Assembly: GCF_001647275.1 (NCBI RefSeq) | Contig: NZ_LRMM01000011.1 | Coordinates: 42,731 to 106,730, forward strand | Origin: Rufibacter ruber | Lineage (GTDB): Bacteria; Bacteroidota; Bacteroidia; Cytophagales; Hymenobacteraceae | DNA: 64,000 bases | Direction: 5' to 3' | In this document: piece by piece, positions 42,782 through 50,908 of the stretch | Numbering within the stretch: position 1 is the first letter of the stretch | Layout of the letters: each line of letters begins with the position of its first letter | Made by a program: the position numbers and the translations under genes | The notes under the pieces: model-generated | Told to the model about the DNA's origin: nothing | The model's input: the letters and a program-made list of their open reading frames with translations, nothing else | Database searches by the model: none

Positions 42782-42825
42782 TTCTGTTTTAGGGCTGTTT
42801 TCCTGAAAACAGCCCTAAAACAGAA
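42782..42825. repeat. REP-like palindrome 6
   Basis: Perfect 20-bp stem TTCTGTTTTAGGGCTGTTTT (42782-42801) with 42806-42825, loop CCTG. The TAGGGC/GCCCTA core is a matched change on both arms. Six nt after the stop of the Ldh2-type gene. Confidence 0.88.
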
Positions 42826-42831
42826 GCTATT

Positions 42832-43890
42832 TTATAATTGCACCCCAAACTTACCACCCAAGCCTTCCAAATCTTTGACCACCGGCGGCAGCAGCGGGAT
42901 CCCGTCTTTCAGGCGTTGCTCGGTGAACAGGCGTTCCGGCTCCCCGGGAATGAGCACCTGCTGGCCTTCTTTGGCTTTGGAAGTCTTGAAGCGGGTAATC
43001 CAGTGGTCCATGTGCTGTTTAAATTCAGCCGCCGGGCGGAAGGCATCTACGCGCATCGACCCAAAGAAATGGCCAATTCCCGCGCCCACAGGGTCTGCGG
43101 GCGGCGCCAGGAAACTCACAAACGGCGGTACCCACGGCCCGTAGTTGGCGCCAGAAAGTACCGCTGAGAAAATGTCAACCACCGCGCCCAACGCGTAGCC
43201 TTTGTGGCTGCCCGTGTCGCCGCCCAGCGGGAGCAGCGCGCCGCCGTCTTTCAACTCATTGGGATTGGTAGAGGCACTCCCGTCTGCGGCCTGAATCCAG
43301 CCCAGCGGGGCCTCCAGGTTCTTGCGCTGCAGCATCTCCAGTTTACCGTTGGCGGCGGTGGTGGTGGCCATGTCGGCTACAAACGGGGGCTGCTCACCTG
43401 CCGGAATTGCCACCGCAATGGGGTTAGTGCCCAGCAGCCGCTCCAGCGAATGGGTAGGGGCCACCAACGGGCTCGCATTGGTCATAGAAATCCCAATCAT
43501 ATCATGCGCCAGCGCTTTCATGGCGTGGTACCCGGCAATGCCGTAGTGGTTGGAGTTTCTCACGCTCACCCAGCCGCTGCCTGCGTTTTTGGCTTTTTCT
43601 ATTGCAATCTGCATGGCTTTGGGCGCTACCACCAGGCCAAGGCCGCCGTCGCCATCAACGGTGGCGGTGCTGGGGGTCTCATGCACAATGCGCACGGTGG
43701 GGGTGGCGTTGATGCGGCCCGCCTCCCAGAGGCGCACATACCCCACCAGGCGGGCCACGCCGTGCGAGTCTACGCCACGCAGATCAGCTGAAAGCAGGGT
43801 TTCAGTGGCGCTGAGGGCATCTTCTGCCGGGCAGCCCATACTCAGGAAAATCTTATGGGAGAAGTCAAAAAGGCGTTGGTACGAATACAT
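42832..43890 (-). CDS. Malate/L-lactate dehydrogenase family (Ldh2) oxidoreductase
   Basis: 352 residues. Family blocks: ADLRGVDSHGVARLVGYV (the conserved DSHG), VRNSNHYGIAGYHAM, SPLVAPTHSLERLLGTNPIAVAIP and GSHKGYALGAVVDIFSAVLSGANYG. These NAD(P)-dependent enzymes are unrelated to classical LDH/MDH and act on 2-hydroxy acids such as malate, sulfolactate or ureidoglycolate. The exact substrate cannot be read from the sequence. Probably its own transcription unit. Confidence 0.9.
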   Translation of the reverse strand: MYSYQRLFDFSHKIFLSMGCPAEDALSATETLLSADLRGVDSHGVARLVGYVRLWEAGRINATPTVRIVHETPSTATVDGDGGLGLVVAPKAMQIAIEKAKNAGSGWVSVRNSNHYGIAGYHAMKALAHDMIGISMTNASPLVAPTHSLERLLGTNPIAVAIPAGEQPPFVADMATTTAANGKLEMLQRKNLEAPLGWIQAADGSASTNPNELKDGGALLPLGGDTGSHKGYALGAVVDIFSAVLSGANYGPWVPPFVSFLAPPADPVGAGIGHFFGSMRVDAFRPAAEFKQHMDHWITRFKTSKAKEGQQVLIPGEPERLFTEQRLKDGIPLLPPVVKDLEGLGGKFGVQL

Positions 43891-43913
43891 GGGCAGATCA
43901 AATTCTAGTGGCC

Positions 43914-43921
43914 CAAAGGTA
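43914..43921 (-). promoter_or_regulatory. Candidate -7 element for the Ldh2-type gene
   Basis: TACCTTTG on the minus strand, 24 nt before the start codon; exact match to TAnnTTTG, -33 not seen. Confidence 0.45.
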
Positions 43922-43998
43922 CGGCAAACAGATGAAAAGTTTCCCGGGGAAATGTTAGCTTTGGTTGGAATAAGAAGAGCCAGTACCCGCTATCTTTT

Positions 43999-44026
43999 CC
44001 TGCGTTCTCAAAAGAAAGAACGCAGG
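43999..44026 (+). repeat. 10-bp hairpin upstream of the MuiA-like gene
   Basis: CCTGCGTTCT (43999-44008) and AGAACGCAGG (44017-44026), in the spacer between divergent genes. No T-run; function unknown. Confidence 0.55.
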
Positions 44027-44080
44027 CGTATGGAATAGGTGCGCGGCTGGCATCTTGTTTAGAACATCAACGCAACTGAC

Positions 44081-45727
44081 ATGAAGAAATCTTTTTATCT
44101 ACTCTTAGCGGTTTTCTGTTTTTTGCCTGTTTTTCAGATTTTAGCCCAAAAACAGGAATCTATGGACACCCAGGTGAAACGGTTGACCGTGTTCCTGAAC
44201 CGGGCCCAGGTCACCAACACCGGCCGCGCCACCGTTGACGCGGGCGTAACCGAGCTGGTGCTGGAAGGCCTGCCCGTGCAGCTGGATGAACGCAGTGTGC
44301 AGGTAAACCCCACCGGCAACGTCACGCTGCTGTCAGTGCGCTATGAACAGAACTTTCTCCAGAGTGCCGGTAAACCCAAAGAGCTGCAACGCCTGGAAGA
44401 TTCGCTGCAAAGCTACAACGGCCGCATCAGAGCCCTCACTGACCAGCGCGAGGTGCTGCAAAAGGAGGAGGGGCTGCTGCAGGCGAACCAAAGCATTGGC
44501 GGCCATGATGCGGGCATCACCGCCGCCCGCCTGAAAGAGGTGGCAGAGTACTACCGCACCCGTCTCCTCGCCATCCGGAGGGAGATCCAGACCGTAGACC
44601 TGCAGCTGGCTATCCTCCGCGACCGGCAGAACCAGTTCAACAGCCAGGTAAACCAAGCGAGAAGCAACCAACAGGCCAACAACCGCGTGATTGTGGCGGT
44701 GCAGGCCACTGGCCGGGCACAGGTGGGGCTGGAAGTAACCTACCTGGTCATGAACGCCGGTTGGGAGCCCATTTATGACCTCCGCGCCAGCGGAAACCAG
44801 GGGCCCGTGCAGCTCCAGTACAAAGCCAACGTGCGCCAGAACACCGGGGTTGACTGGAACAACGTGCAACTCACCCTAGCCACCACCAACCCCGCCGAGG
44901 GCGCTCAGAAACCGGAGCTGGACCCGCAGCGGATAGGGTTTGTGCAGCCCAGATCCATAGATGCAAGAGTAATGGGAAGAGCCGCTGGGGTGTCTGTGCT
45001 GGAAGATTCTAAACAGCAGTTGAATGAAGTAGTGGTGACGGGTTATGGTGTCAAGAGGAAAGAAGCTGTTGCAGCCCCAGCCATGAGCACGTCAGACTAC
45101 ACAGAAGCCGTGGCCACTACCTTGGCGGCCGAGTTTAAGATTGGGATCCCGTTCAGCGTGCCGTCAGACGCGAAGCCGCACACGGTAGACATTCAGCAGC
45201 ACAGCCTCACCACCACGTACGCCCACACCGCCGTGCCTAAGTTAGACCCCACCGCGTTTCTTGTTGCCCACCTCACTAATTGGGAGAATCTGAAACTGCT
45301 GCCCGGTGAGGCCAACGTGTTTCTGGCCGGTACCTTTACCGGTAAGTCTTACCTGAACCCGGAGCAGACCCGTGACACGCTTACGTTATCTTTGGGCCGT
45401 GACCAGAACGTGGTGGTGCAGCGCGAGCGCATGAAAGATTACCAGAAACGTTCTACCCTGGGCAGCAATATCAAAGAGCAGGTAGGCTATGAAATCAGTT
45501 TGCGCAACACCAAGGCACAGCCGGTGACCATCACCGTAGAAGACCAGATTCCGCTCAGCACTACCTCTGAGATTGAGGTGGAAGACATAGAGACCAACGG
45601 CGGCACCCTGAACAAGGAAACCGGGAAGGTGACGTGGCAACTTTCGCTCAAGCCCAATGAAACCGTAAAACGCACCCTGCGCTACGTGGTTAAGTATCCC
45701 AAAAACCGGCAGCTGAGCGGTTTGTAA
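44081..45727 (+). CDS. Secreted DUF4139 (mucoidy inhibitor MuiA family) protein
   Basis: 548 residues. A signal peptide (MKKSFYLLLAVFCFLPVFQILAQ) is followed by an N-terminal DUF4140-type strand region (VKRLTVFLNRAQVTNTGRATVDAGVTELVLEGLP), a long coiled coil (about 100-200) and the C-terminal DUF4139 region (VGLEVTYLVMNAGWEPIYDLRA ... NPNETVKRTLRYVVKYP-like end). An insert at about 300-335 contains LNEVVVTGYG (314-323), the signature otherwise found at the plug start of SusC-type TonB receptors. The codons for residues 12-25 overlap a copy of the palindrome family. Function is not established; probably periplasmic or surface. Confidence 0.85.
   Translation: MKKSFYLLLAVFCFLPVFQILAQKQESMDTQVKRLTVFLNRAQVTNTGRATVDAGVTELVLEGLPVQLDERSVQVNPTGNVTLLSVRYEQNFLQSAGKPKELQRLEDSLQSYNGRIRALTDQREVLQKEEGLLQANQSIGGHDAGITAARLKEVAEYYRTRLLAIRREIQTVDLQLAILRDRQNQFNSQVNQARSNQQANNRVIVAVQATGRAQVGLEVTYLVMNAGWEPIYDLRASGNQGPVQLQYKANVRQNTGVDWNNVQLTLATTNPAEGAQKPELDPQRIGFVQPRSIDARVMGRAAGVSVLEDSKQQLNEVVVTGYGVKRKEAVAAPAMSTSDYTEAVATTLAAEFKIGIPFSVPSDAKPHTVDIQQHSLTTTYAHTAVPKLDPTAFLVAHLTNWENLKLLPGEANVFLAGTFTGKSYLNPEQTRDTLTLSLGRDQNVVVQRERMKDYQKRSTLGSNIKEQVGYEISLRNTKAQPVTITVEDQIPLSTTSEIEVEDIETNGGTLNKETGKVTWQLSLKPNETVKRTLRYVVKYPKNRQLSGL
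44116..44155. repeat. REP-like palindrome inside the MuiA-like signal peptide
   Basis: The left 22 nt match the family consensus with one change (G to T), and the right end CCCAAAAACAG matches too; the middle right arm is degraded. It lies fully within coding sequence. Confidence 0.65.
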
Positions 45728-45737
45728 GCAGAAAAGC

Positions 45738-45772
45738 GTTTTCGGGCTGCTTTCAGAAAAACAGCCCGAAAA
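45738..45772. repeat. REP-like palindrome 8
   Basis: TTTTCGGGCTGCTTT then CAGA and AAAACAGCCCGAAAA; CGGGC/GCCCG core, one bulge. About 10 nt after the stop of the MuiA-like gene. Confidence 0.75.
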
Positions 45773-46023
45773 GAGAAAAATCCGTATTTGCTCATCTATG
45801 CGGAAGAAGACGGGCTGCAGAGGCTATTGGCACAGACGCTCGCAGGTCCTCTGGACGCTACAAGGTCTTTTGTGCTGGCGCTTTATGTTCTGGTTCTAGA
45901 GATAGTAACTATGGTGTAGAAGTTACTTCCGTGCCTTTTATCTGCTTCACCAGCGTTGTATAAATTGAAGAGGATTTGCCCCTCACCCTACTTTCCCCGC
46001 AGCGATAAGCAACACCCAGATCT

Positions 46024-46059
46024 GTTTCCGGGCTGTTTTTCCAAAAACAGGCCCAAAAC
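46024..46059. repeat. REP-like palindrome 9
   Basis: GTTTCCGGGCTGTTTTTCC followed by AAAAACAGGCCCAAAAC; imperfect. Not next to a stop codon. Confidence 0.65.
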
Positions 46060-46200
46060 GCACCGCCAACTTCTTAGTTGTTTTTCTTCGCCGCAGGCAA
46101 CTGAACCTTTCCCTGGCGCATCTACTCAGTAGAGATTGCAACACAGATGATTTCTGGAACAGAATTTGCCTTCACCAGAATATCAGATAAAGCTAATATT

Positions 46201-48561
46201 ATGAACACACGCCTACTCTCCCTCTTTCTCCTGGTATTGCTCTTCTGGAGCGGGCAAGCCCGGGCGCAGTCTACGGTAATTTATGACCAAAAGAAGCTGG
46301 AGAGCCTGACGTTGTCCAGCGCCGACCATGCTGAGCTGCACTCCATGGCCGTAGACCTGGGGTATGTCTCCAGCCGGTCCCGCACCACCAGGCTGTTGCT
46401 GCCGGTAGAGTTTGAGCAGCAGGAGCGCATCACGCGTGACGGAAACCAGATCAACTTTACCGCCTCTCTCAAAAACATGCGGGTACGGGAGCGCGTGCTG
46501 TACCGTGAATTTGATTTCGCAGAGGCGCTGGTGCCGGCCACCATTACCGCCAAAGTGCAGCTGTTAGGCGCTGAGGACAAGGTGCTGCAGACGTTTGACG
46601 TGTACACCAAAGACATTGACCAGAACGGCACTACCATATTGGCCCAGAGTTTTATCAAAGACACCACCGCCTTCAACGGTTATAAAGTAAGGGTGGTAGA
46701 GACCAAACTGGGGTTTTCGGCCAAAAACCGTTCGCTGGTGCGGGAGCGCAAAGAGTTGGTGAACCGCTACTATGACACAGATGCCCGGCTGGCACAGCTG
46801 TCACGGGACCTGCAGACCATCAACCCCAATGATATAGACCGGCTGGCCCAGCACGGCGAACGCCTGAAAGCCTTAGAAGTAGAGATGGACCGCGCGGTAG
46901 AAAGCCGGCTGGAGCGGGAATTGGGGTTAAGGCAGCATGACCCTGTGCAGCTCATGCGCCGCGCCAAAGATTTAGACAACCGCCTGCGGGAACGTCGCGC
47001 CGCCCTTGACCAGATGTGGGCGCGCTTGCCTGAGATTTTCTACAACCGCGGCCTGGAACTGGCCATGAACGGGAACGCCCGCGCCGCCCGTGATTTCTTT
47101 GAACGCTCCGTGGCCGCGAACCCTGCCTTTGCACCGTCACACTTGCAGCTGGCAAGACTTGACCTGCAGGCCGGCTACTTGAAAGAATCTGCCCAGCGCA
47201 CCCGTGATCTCCTGAACCGCATGCAGCCTGACCCGGAGACGTTCCGGTTTGCCCAGGAATTGGCGCTGAACATCCAGAATGAGTACGTGCGCTTTGGCGA
47301 GCAGCTCAACAACCAGGGCAAATACCACCAGGCGCTGCAGCAGTTTGAAGAAGCCCGGGAGTTCTGCCGCGGCATCTCCAGCCTGCGGTGCCGCCCTGAA
47401 CTCTGGGAAAGCGGCATGGCCTACGCCGCCAACGGAATCTATGACAACCTGCTGCAAGCCGGAAGAACAGCCTTGCACGGCAAGAACCTCCCCCAAGCCG
47501 AGAAACTGGCCCGTGAAGCCCAGGCATATGCCCGCAACAACCGCACGTTTATTGGCACAGACGCGGCCGCCCAAACCTTGATGCGGGACGTGCAGCAGCA
47601 GGTGTATGTGAACCACATGGCCTCCGGCCGAAAAACCTTGCAGGCCAGGCAATACGCAGACGCGCTCGCTTCTTTTGAGAAAGCCAGAAGCGTGGCCTCA
47701 GAATATGACCTGAAGGAGCAGGCAGATGCTTCCTCCTTGCTACGGCAAGCGGCCAAGCCGGTGATTCTGGCCAGGATCAATGACGGGCAGCAGCAAGCCG
47801 CTAACAACCGCCTGGCCCAGGCCCGCATCATTGCCGCCGAAGTGACTAACCTGCAGGTGAAGTACAACCTGGTAAGTGACAAAGAGCTGGATGCCAAATT
47901 CCGGCAGTTAAGCCAGGGTATTTTCTCACAGGAATGTGCCAACGCGCAGGCCAGTTATGAGCAGCATTACCAACGGTCATTGCAGTTGAGCCGCCAGGGG
48001 CAGTTTGCCCAAGCCGCCGCCGCGCTGGATCAGGCCCTGGCCGCGGCCAAAGAGAACGGCGGCTGCGCCATCTCCACGGCTACCGCCGATGCCGAACTGG
48101 TGCGCATTGACGCTCCCGCCCATTACCAGGAGACCCTGCAAAAGGTAGAGTACCTCATCAGCCAGAACAAAATGACCGAGGCGGTACAACTCTACCTGCA
48201 AGCAGGGCAACAGTTTGCAGAAGATGGCGTGGAGCGGTTTGGCCTGCAGCATGCCCCGCTGTTAGCCCTGGCGGGCCGGCATGAAAACAAGACCTTCGTG
48301 GCCGAGGTGGCCCGCCACACCGCCGCCCACGGAGAGGCCGCCGCTGCCGTTGATCTGGTCAAGCGTCTGGTGTCCCTGAAGTATACCAAATACAACCTGA
48401 ACCAACTGCAGGAGCAGGTAGGCGAGCAACTGGCGGTTCGGGATGTGCAGGCCAACCCCAAAGCCAACTACAAGCAGCAAGCCGAAACCTATACCGGTGG
48501 CAACAAAGACCTGAAAAAGCTGAACAAGGCGTACCAGAAGAAATTCAAGAAGTTAACCTAG
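46201..48561 (+). CDS. Secreted TPR-like repeat protein of unknown function
   Basis: 786 residues from the ATG at 46201. The signal peptide MNTRLLSLFLLVLLFWSGQARAQ argues for this start and export. Residues 25-200 are strand-rich; from about 200 a charged coiled coil (LAQHGERLKALEVEMDRAVESRLERE) leads into TPR-like helical pairs such as FYNRGLELAMNGNARAARDFFERSVAANPAFAPSHLQLARLDLQAGY and EQLNNQGKYHQALQQFEEA, then QYADALASFEKA and GQFAQAAAALDQAL. About nine or ten such pairs are visible. No enzyme motif was recognised. Its pairing with a MuiA-like protein on the same strand suggests, but does not prove, a shared envelope role. Confidence 0.75.
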   Translation: MNTRLLSLFLLVLLFWSGQARAQSTVIYDQKKLESLTLSSADHAELHSMAVDLGYVSSRSRTTRLLLPVEFEQQERITRDGNQINFTASLKNMRVRERVLYREFDFAEALVPATITAKVQLLGAEDKVLQTFDVYTKDIDQNGTTILAQSFIKDTTAFNGYKVRVVETKLGFSAKNRSLVRERKELVNRYYDTDARLAQLSRDLQTINPNDIDRLAQHGERLKALEVEMDRAVESRLERELGLRQHDPVQLMRRAKDLDNRLRERRAALDQMWARLPEIFYNRGLELAMNGNARAARDFFERSVAANPAFAPSHLQLARLDLQAGYLKESAQRTRDLLNRMQPDPETFRFAQELALNIQNEYVRFGEQLNNQGKYHQALQQFEEAREFCRGISSLRCRPELWESGMAYAANGIYDNLLQAGRTALHGKNLPQAEKLAREAQAYARNNRTFIGTDAAAQTLMRDVQQQVYVNHMASGRKTLQARQYADALASFEKARSVASEYDLKEQADASSLLRQAAKPVILARINDGQQQAANNRLAQARIIAAEVTNLQVKYNLVSDKELDAKFRQLSQGIFSQECANAQASYEQHYQRSLQLSRQGQFAQAAAALDQALAAAKENGGCAISTATADAELVRIDAPAHYQETLQKVEYLISQNKMTEAVQLYLQAGQQFAEDGVERFGLQHAPLLALAGRHENKTFVAEVARHTAAHGEAAAAVDLVKRLVSLKYTKYNLNQLQEQVGEQLAVRDVQANPKANYKQQAETYTGGNKDLKKLNKAYQKKFKKLT

Positions 48562-48567
48562 TCACAA

Positions 48568-48603
48568 AAGAGCGGTCCCCGCAAGGGCCGCTCTTCTGTT
48601 TTT
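48568..48603 (+). terminator. Terminator fused to palindrome 10
   Basis: AAGAGCGGTCCC (48568-48579) pairs with GGGCCGCTCTT (48585-48595; one bulge), followed by CTGTTTTT. The T-run is also the first arm of the next palindrome. Confidence 0.7.
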
Positions 48604-48632
48604 GGCCTGTTTTCGAGAAAACTGCTCCAAAA
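48599..48632. repeat. REP-like palindrome 10 (degenerate)
   Basis: TTTTTGGCCTGTTTTC then GAGAAAACTGCTCCAAAAC; the right arm has lost pairing in the core. Confidence 0.6.
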
Positions 48633-48866
48633 CGCAGTAGCGGTGTTCCCTCTCCCATGGGGAGAGGGCTAGGGTGAGGGGCAAGCTATGAAACAGAGTA
48701 GTTGCTCCAGACATTCACAGGAGCTGCGCACATTACGAGGGCTGAAGAATGGCTGATTGTTTTTTGCTGATGGTTGGAAGATGGAACTGGCGCGAGACTC
48801 CGCTCCCGTGCCATGGGATGGGGAGAGGCTCCAAACTCGTCGGGAGCCGTTCAGTCATGCGTGGAA

Positions 48867-48899
48867 CCCCCTCCTGCCCCTCCCAGGAGGGGAGTTATC
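48867..48899. repeat. C-rich hairpin, copy 1
   Basis: CCCCTCCTG (48868-48876) pairs with CAGGAGGGG (48884-48892), followed by AGTTATC. Related in layout to 49153-49183 and 59096-59121. Confidence 0.6.
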
Positions 48900-48951
48900 T
48901 GGCATGTGAGGGGGTGTGCCCCTACATCTGGCATGTGTGTCCTTCGGCAGT

Positions 48952-49075
48952 CCGGGATTTGCCATCCCGGACACAGTCCCTGCGGATTTGTAATCCGCGG
49001 TCCCTGTAGATTAAACGTGCCGCCACGGGGACTGCAAATCCCCGTGTACCAGCTTCCGGATTGCAAATCCGGAAG
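48952..49075. repeat. Four-hairpin cluster A
   Basis: Four palindromes in a fixed order: CCGGGATTTGCCATCCCGG (48952-48970); TGCGGATTTGTAATCCGCG (48981-48999); CACGGGGA/TCCCCGTG (49024-49046); CTTCCGGATT/AATCCGGAAG (49053-49075). The same order and spacing recur in cluster B. Confidence 0.8.
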
Positions 49076-49152
49076 AGCGCGATGATTGGCAGAATGCAAC
49101 TAGCTGCGGCGAGAAGAGGTTGATCAGCAATGCGTTCCCTTCTGTGTAAACA

Positions 49153-49183
49153 TCCCCCTTGCCCCCTTCAAAGGGGGAGTATC
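49153..49183. repeat. C-rich hairpin, copy 2
   Basis: TCCCCCTTGCCCCCTTC then AAAGGGGGAGTATC. Same outline as copy 1: a C-tract, a second C-tract, its G complement, then AGTATC. Confidence 0.6.
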
Positions 49184-49394
49184 AGGAATGCGTGGGATAC
49201 AAGGCGGTGCCTGGTCTCTACCATTCTCCGAAACGTCTGAACCAGGCCAACAAACAAGCAGCAATGATCAATCAACACTTCTGCTCTGACTGATGTGCGC
49301 AGCACGGGCTCGCCACAGGCTAGCGGATCAGCAGCAGTTACCTGCAGAGGCAGACATAACAGCACAAGCAGTTACAGGAGAGGAACAGCAACCA

Positions 49395-49484
49395 GTCCTG
49401 GGGGTGAGCGCCTCTGTTAATACGGTGCCGCTTCAGCGGCAACGCCAAAGGCGTAGTTTTAACAGCAGTGCGAGACGACAGGAC
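49395..49484. repeat. Nested palindromic block (possible structured element)
   Basis: GTCCTG (49395-49400) pairs with CAGGAC (49479-49484). Inside, CTGTTAA (49414-49420) pairs with TTAACAG (49459-49465). Inside that, two hairpins: GCCGC-TTCA-GCGGC (49427-49440) and ACGCC-AAA-GGCGT (49442-49454). GTGAGCGC occurs on both flanks (about 49404 and 49499). Confidence 0.6.
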
Positions 49485-49728
49485 GGGGCCCCGCGGCCGT
49501 GAGCGCTTACCGGAAAAGATGAAACAACGCAGTGAGTGAGGCATTGCGTCAACAGCCACAGCCAAGGGAACTACAGACCACGCATTGCCACTGCTACCGG
49601 AGAAGCAACTCCTCAAGCAGCAGCAGCAGGCTACACTTTCCTGCCACAGCAATGGACCCACCGCCGCTGCAAAAACATACAGCAGCAAACAGATTAGTTA
49701 CAAATCAAGCGAAAGCAATAAATAAACT

Positions 49729-50658
49729 TTATCCCTGTAATAACTCCGCCAACATCCCCTCCTTCAAAGCATACGAAGAAACCCTGATGTGCTCCAGGTT
49801 GTACTTCTCCAGCACCCAGTCAATGAGCACGCATGCCACCACAATCATGTCTACCCGCATCTCCAGCATGCCGGGAATAGCCATACGCTCTGTCCGGTTC
49901 TTTTGGAGGAGTTCTTTGTTCTGCCGTTGAAAAGTGGAGACACTTAACTCCATTTCTGGGGAGCCGTTGGCGTCACGGGTGAGGCCTTGTTGGGCCAGGT
50001 CCATGTCTACCAGCGTGTCAAAAGTGCCGGAGGAGCCCACCAAAACCTCGGGCTGGTGCTGGAGCACGGCGGCGGTGAGCTTCTGGAGCTGGTCTTGCAG
50101 GTAATGACGCTGGGCCTTCACGTCTTCAGGGGCCATGGGGTCTGTGTGGAAGAACTTGTCCAGCAGGCGCTGGGCTCCAATCTCAAAGCTTCTCTTCCAG
50201 AGAATGCCCTTGTCTGTGCCAATGATAAATTCTACGCTGCCGCCGCCAATGTCCATGACCAGCGCCGGCTTGGGGCCTATCTGCAGCGCCTGCTGCACAC
50301 CTTTGAAAATCAGCTCAGCCTCGCGGGCGCCACTGATCACCTCTACGTCAATGCCCGTGTGTTCTTTGATAGCCTGCACCACCTCTAAACCGTTGCTGGC
50401 GTTCCGGATGGCGCTGGTGGCCGTGGCTTTCACTTCGGCCACGCCGTGTTGGGCTATGATTTCCTGAAACTCCTTCAGGGTCTTGAGCCCCCGTTCCCGC
50501 GCCTCTGGCAGAATTTCGCCCTTGCTGATGCCGCCTTGCCCCAACTTCACCGGAACCTTGGTCTTGAAAAGCGTCTTCGGCCCGCCGTCTTCCTGTAGTT
50601 CTACAATGAGCAGGTGAAACGTATTGGTGCCAAGGTCAATAAGGGCTAAACGGCGCAT
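49729..50658 (-). CDS. Ppx/GppA family exopolyphosphatase
   Basis: 309 residues, one ASKHA-fold phosphatase. LALIDLGTNTFHLLIVEL is the first phosphate loop, KATATSAIRNASNG and VISGAREAELIFKGV follow, and LVMDIGGGSVEFIIG is the second loop. The short form without the C-terminal HD-like domain, common in Bacteroidota. It hydrolyses polyphosphate and/or pppGpp; which one cannot be told from sequence. Confidence 0.92.
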   Translation of the reverse strand: MRRLALIDLGTNTFHLLIVELQEDGGPKTLFKTKVPVKLGQGGISKGEILPEARERGLKTLKEFQEIIAQHGVAEVKATATSAIRNASNGLEVVQAIKEHTGIDVEVISGAREAELIFKGVQQALQIGPKPALVMDIGGGSVEFIIGTDKGILWKRSFEIGAQRLLDKFFHTDPMAPEDVKAQRHYLQDQLQKLTAAVLQHQPEVLVGSSGTFDTLVDMDLAQQGLTRDANGSPEMELSVSTFQRQNKELLQKNRTERMAIPGMLEMRVDMIVVACVLIDWVLEKYNLEHIRVSSYALKEGMLAELLQG

Positions 50659-50814
50659 CTTTTTAATGGGGAATTAAGAATTATGAATTAGGAATGGGCA
50701 AAATAGGCAGTCGGTTTTTACTAACTCCGGGTGTTGTACGGGAAAAGTAGAAGACCGCAGTTGCCCTAAAACAAAATTGTTTCGGCGCAGCCGATGTTGC
50801 CCAATAAACAAAGA

Positions 50815-50860
50815 AAGCTGTTTTTGCCCTATTTTCTGAAAAACAGGGCAAAAACAGCTT
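50815..50860. repeat. REP-like palindrome 11
   Basis: A 21-bp arm (50815-50835) with one mismatch to 50840-50860, loop CTGA. The core is TTGCCCT/AGGGCAA, the opposite polarity of the usual GGCC core but again matched on both arms. Confidence 0.8.
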
Positions 50861-50908
50861 TTGATATTTAGCTAGATATTGGAGAAATTATTCTGGGTGC
50901 TTCTCTCT

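Larger units (their letters stand above)
45728..46200 (+). other. Spacer with two palindromes, no gene seen
   Basis: 473 nt between the MuiA-like and TPR-like genes. It holds palindromes 8 and 9 and a stretch (about 45970-46000) with GCCCCTCACCCTA, part of a common dispersed C-rich motif that recurs inverted near 48.66 kb. An in-frame ATG at 46147 would lengthen the next gene but hide its signal peptide. Confidence 0.5.
48604..49728 (+). other. Gene-poor repeat region
   Basis: About 1.1 kb in which short open frames exist on both strands but none shows a recognisable protein, consistent start or neighbour logic. It holds palindrome 10, a CTCTCCCATGGGGAGAGGG hairpin (48649-48668), two C-rich hairpins, the four-hairpin cluster A and a nested palindromic block at 49395-49484. 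The last 200 nt are rich in CAG/CAA words. Confidence 0.55.

Noticed and set aside
46147..46200. Earlier start for the TPR-like protein
   Set aside because: The extra 18 residues would precede and mask a clear signal peptide that begins at 46201.
48749..49085. Overlapping plus-strand open frames as genes
   Set aside because: They run through hairpin cluster A and give compositions with no family likeness. A similar RICNPR peptide appears in the frame over cluster B only because the DNA repeat is the same.
49293..49502. Small Arg/Gln-rich plus-strand open frame
   Set aside because: It follows the nested palindromic block; there is no convincing start, no neighbour logic, and the opposite strand (49338-49688) is equally open.
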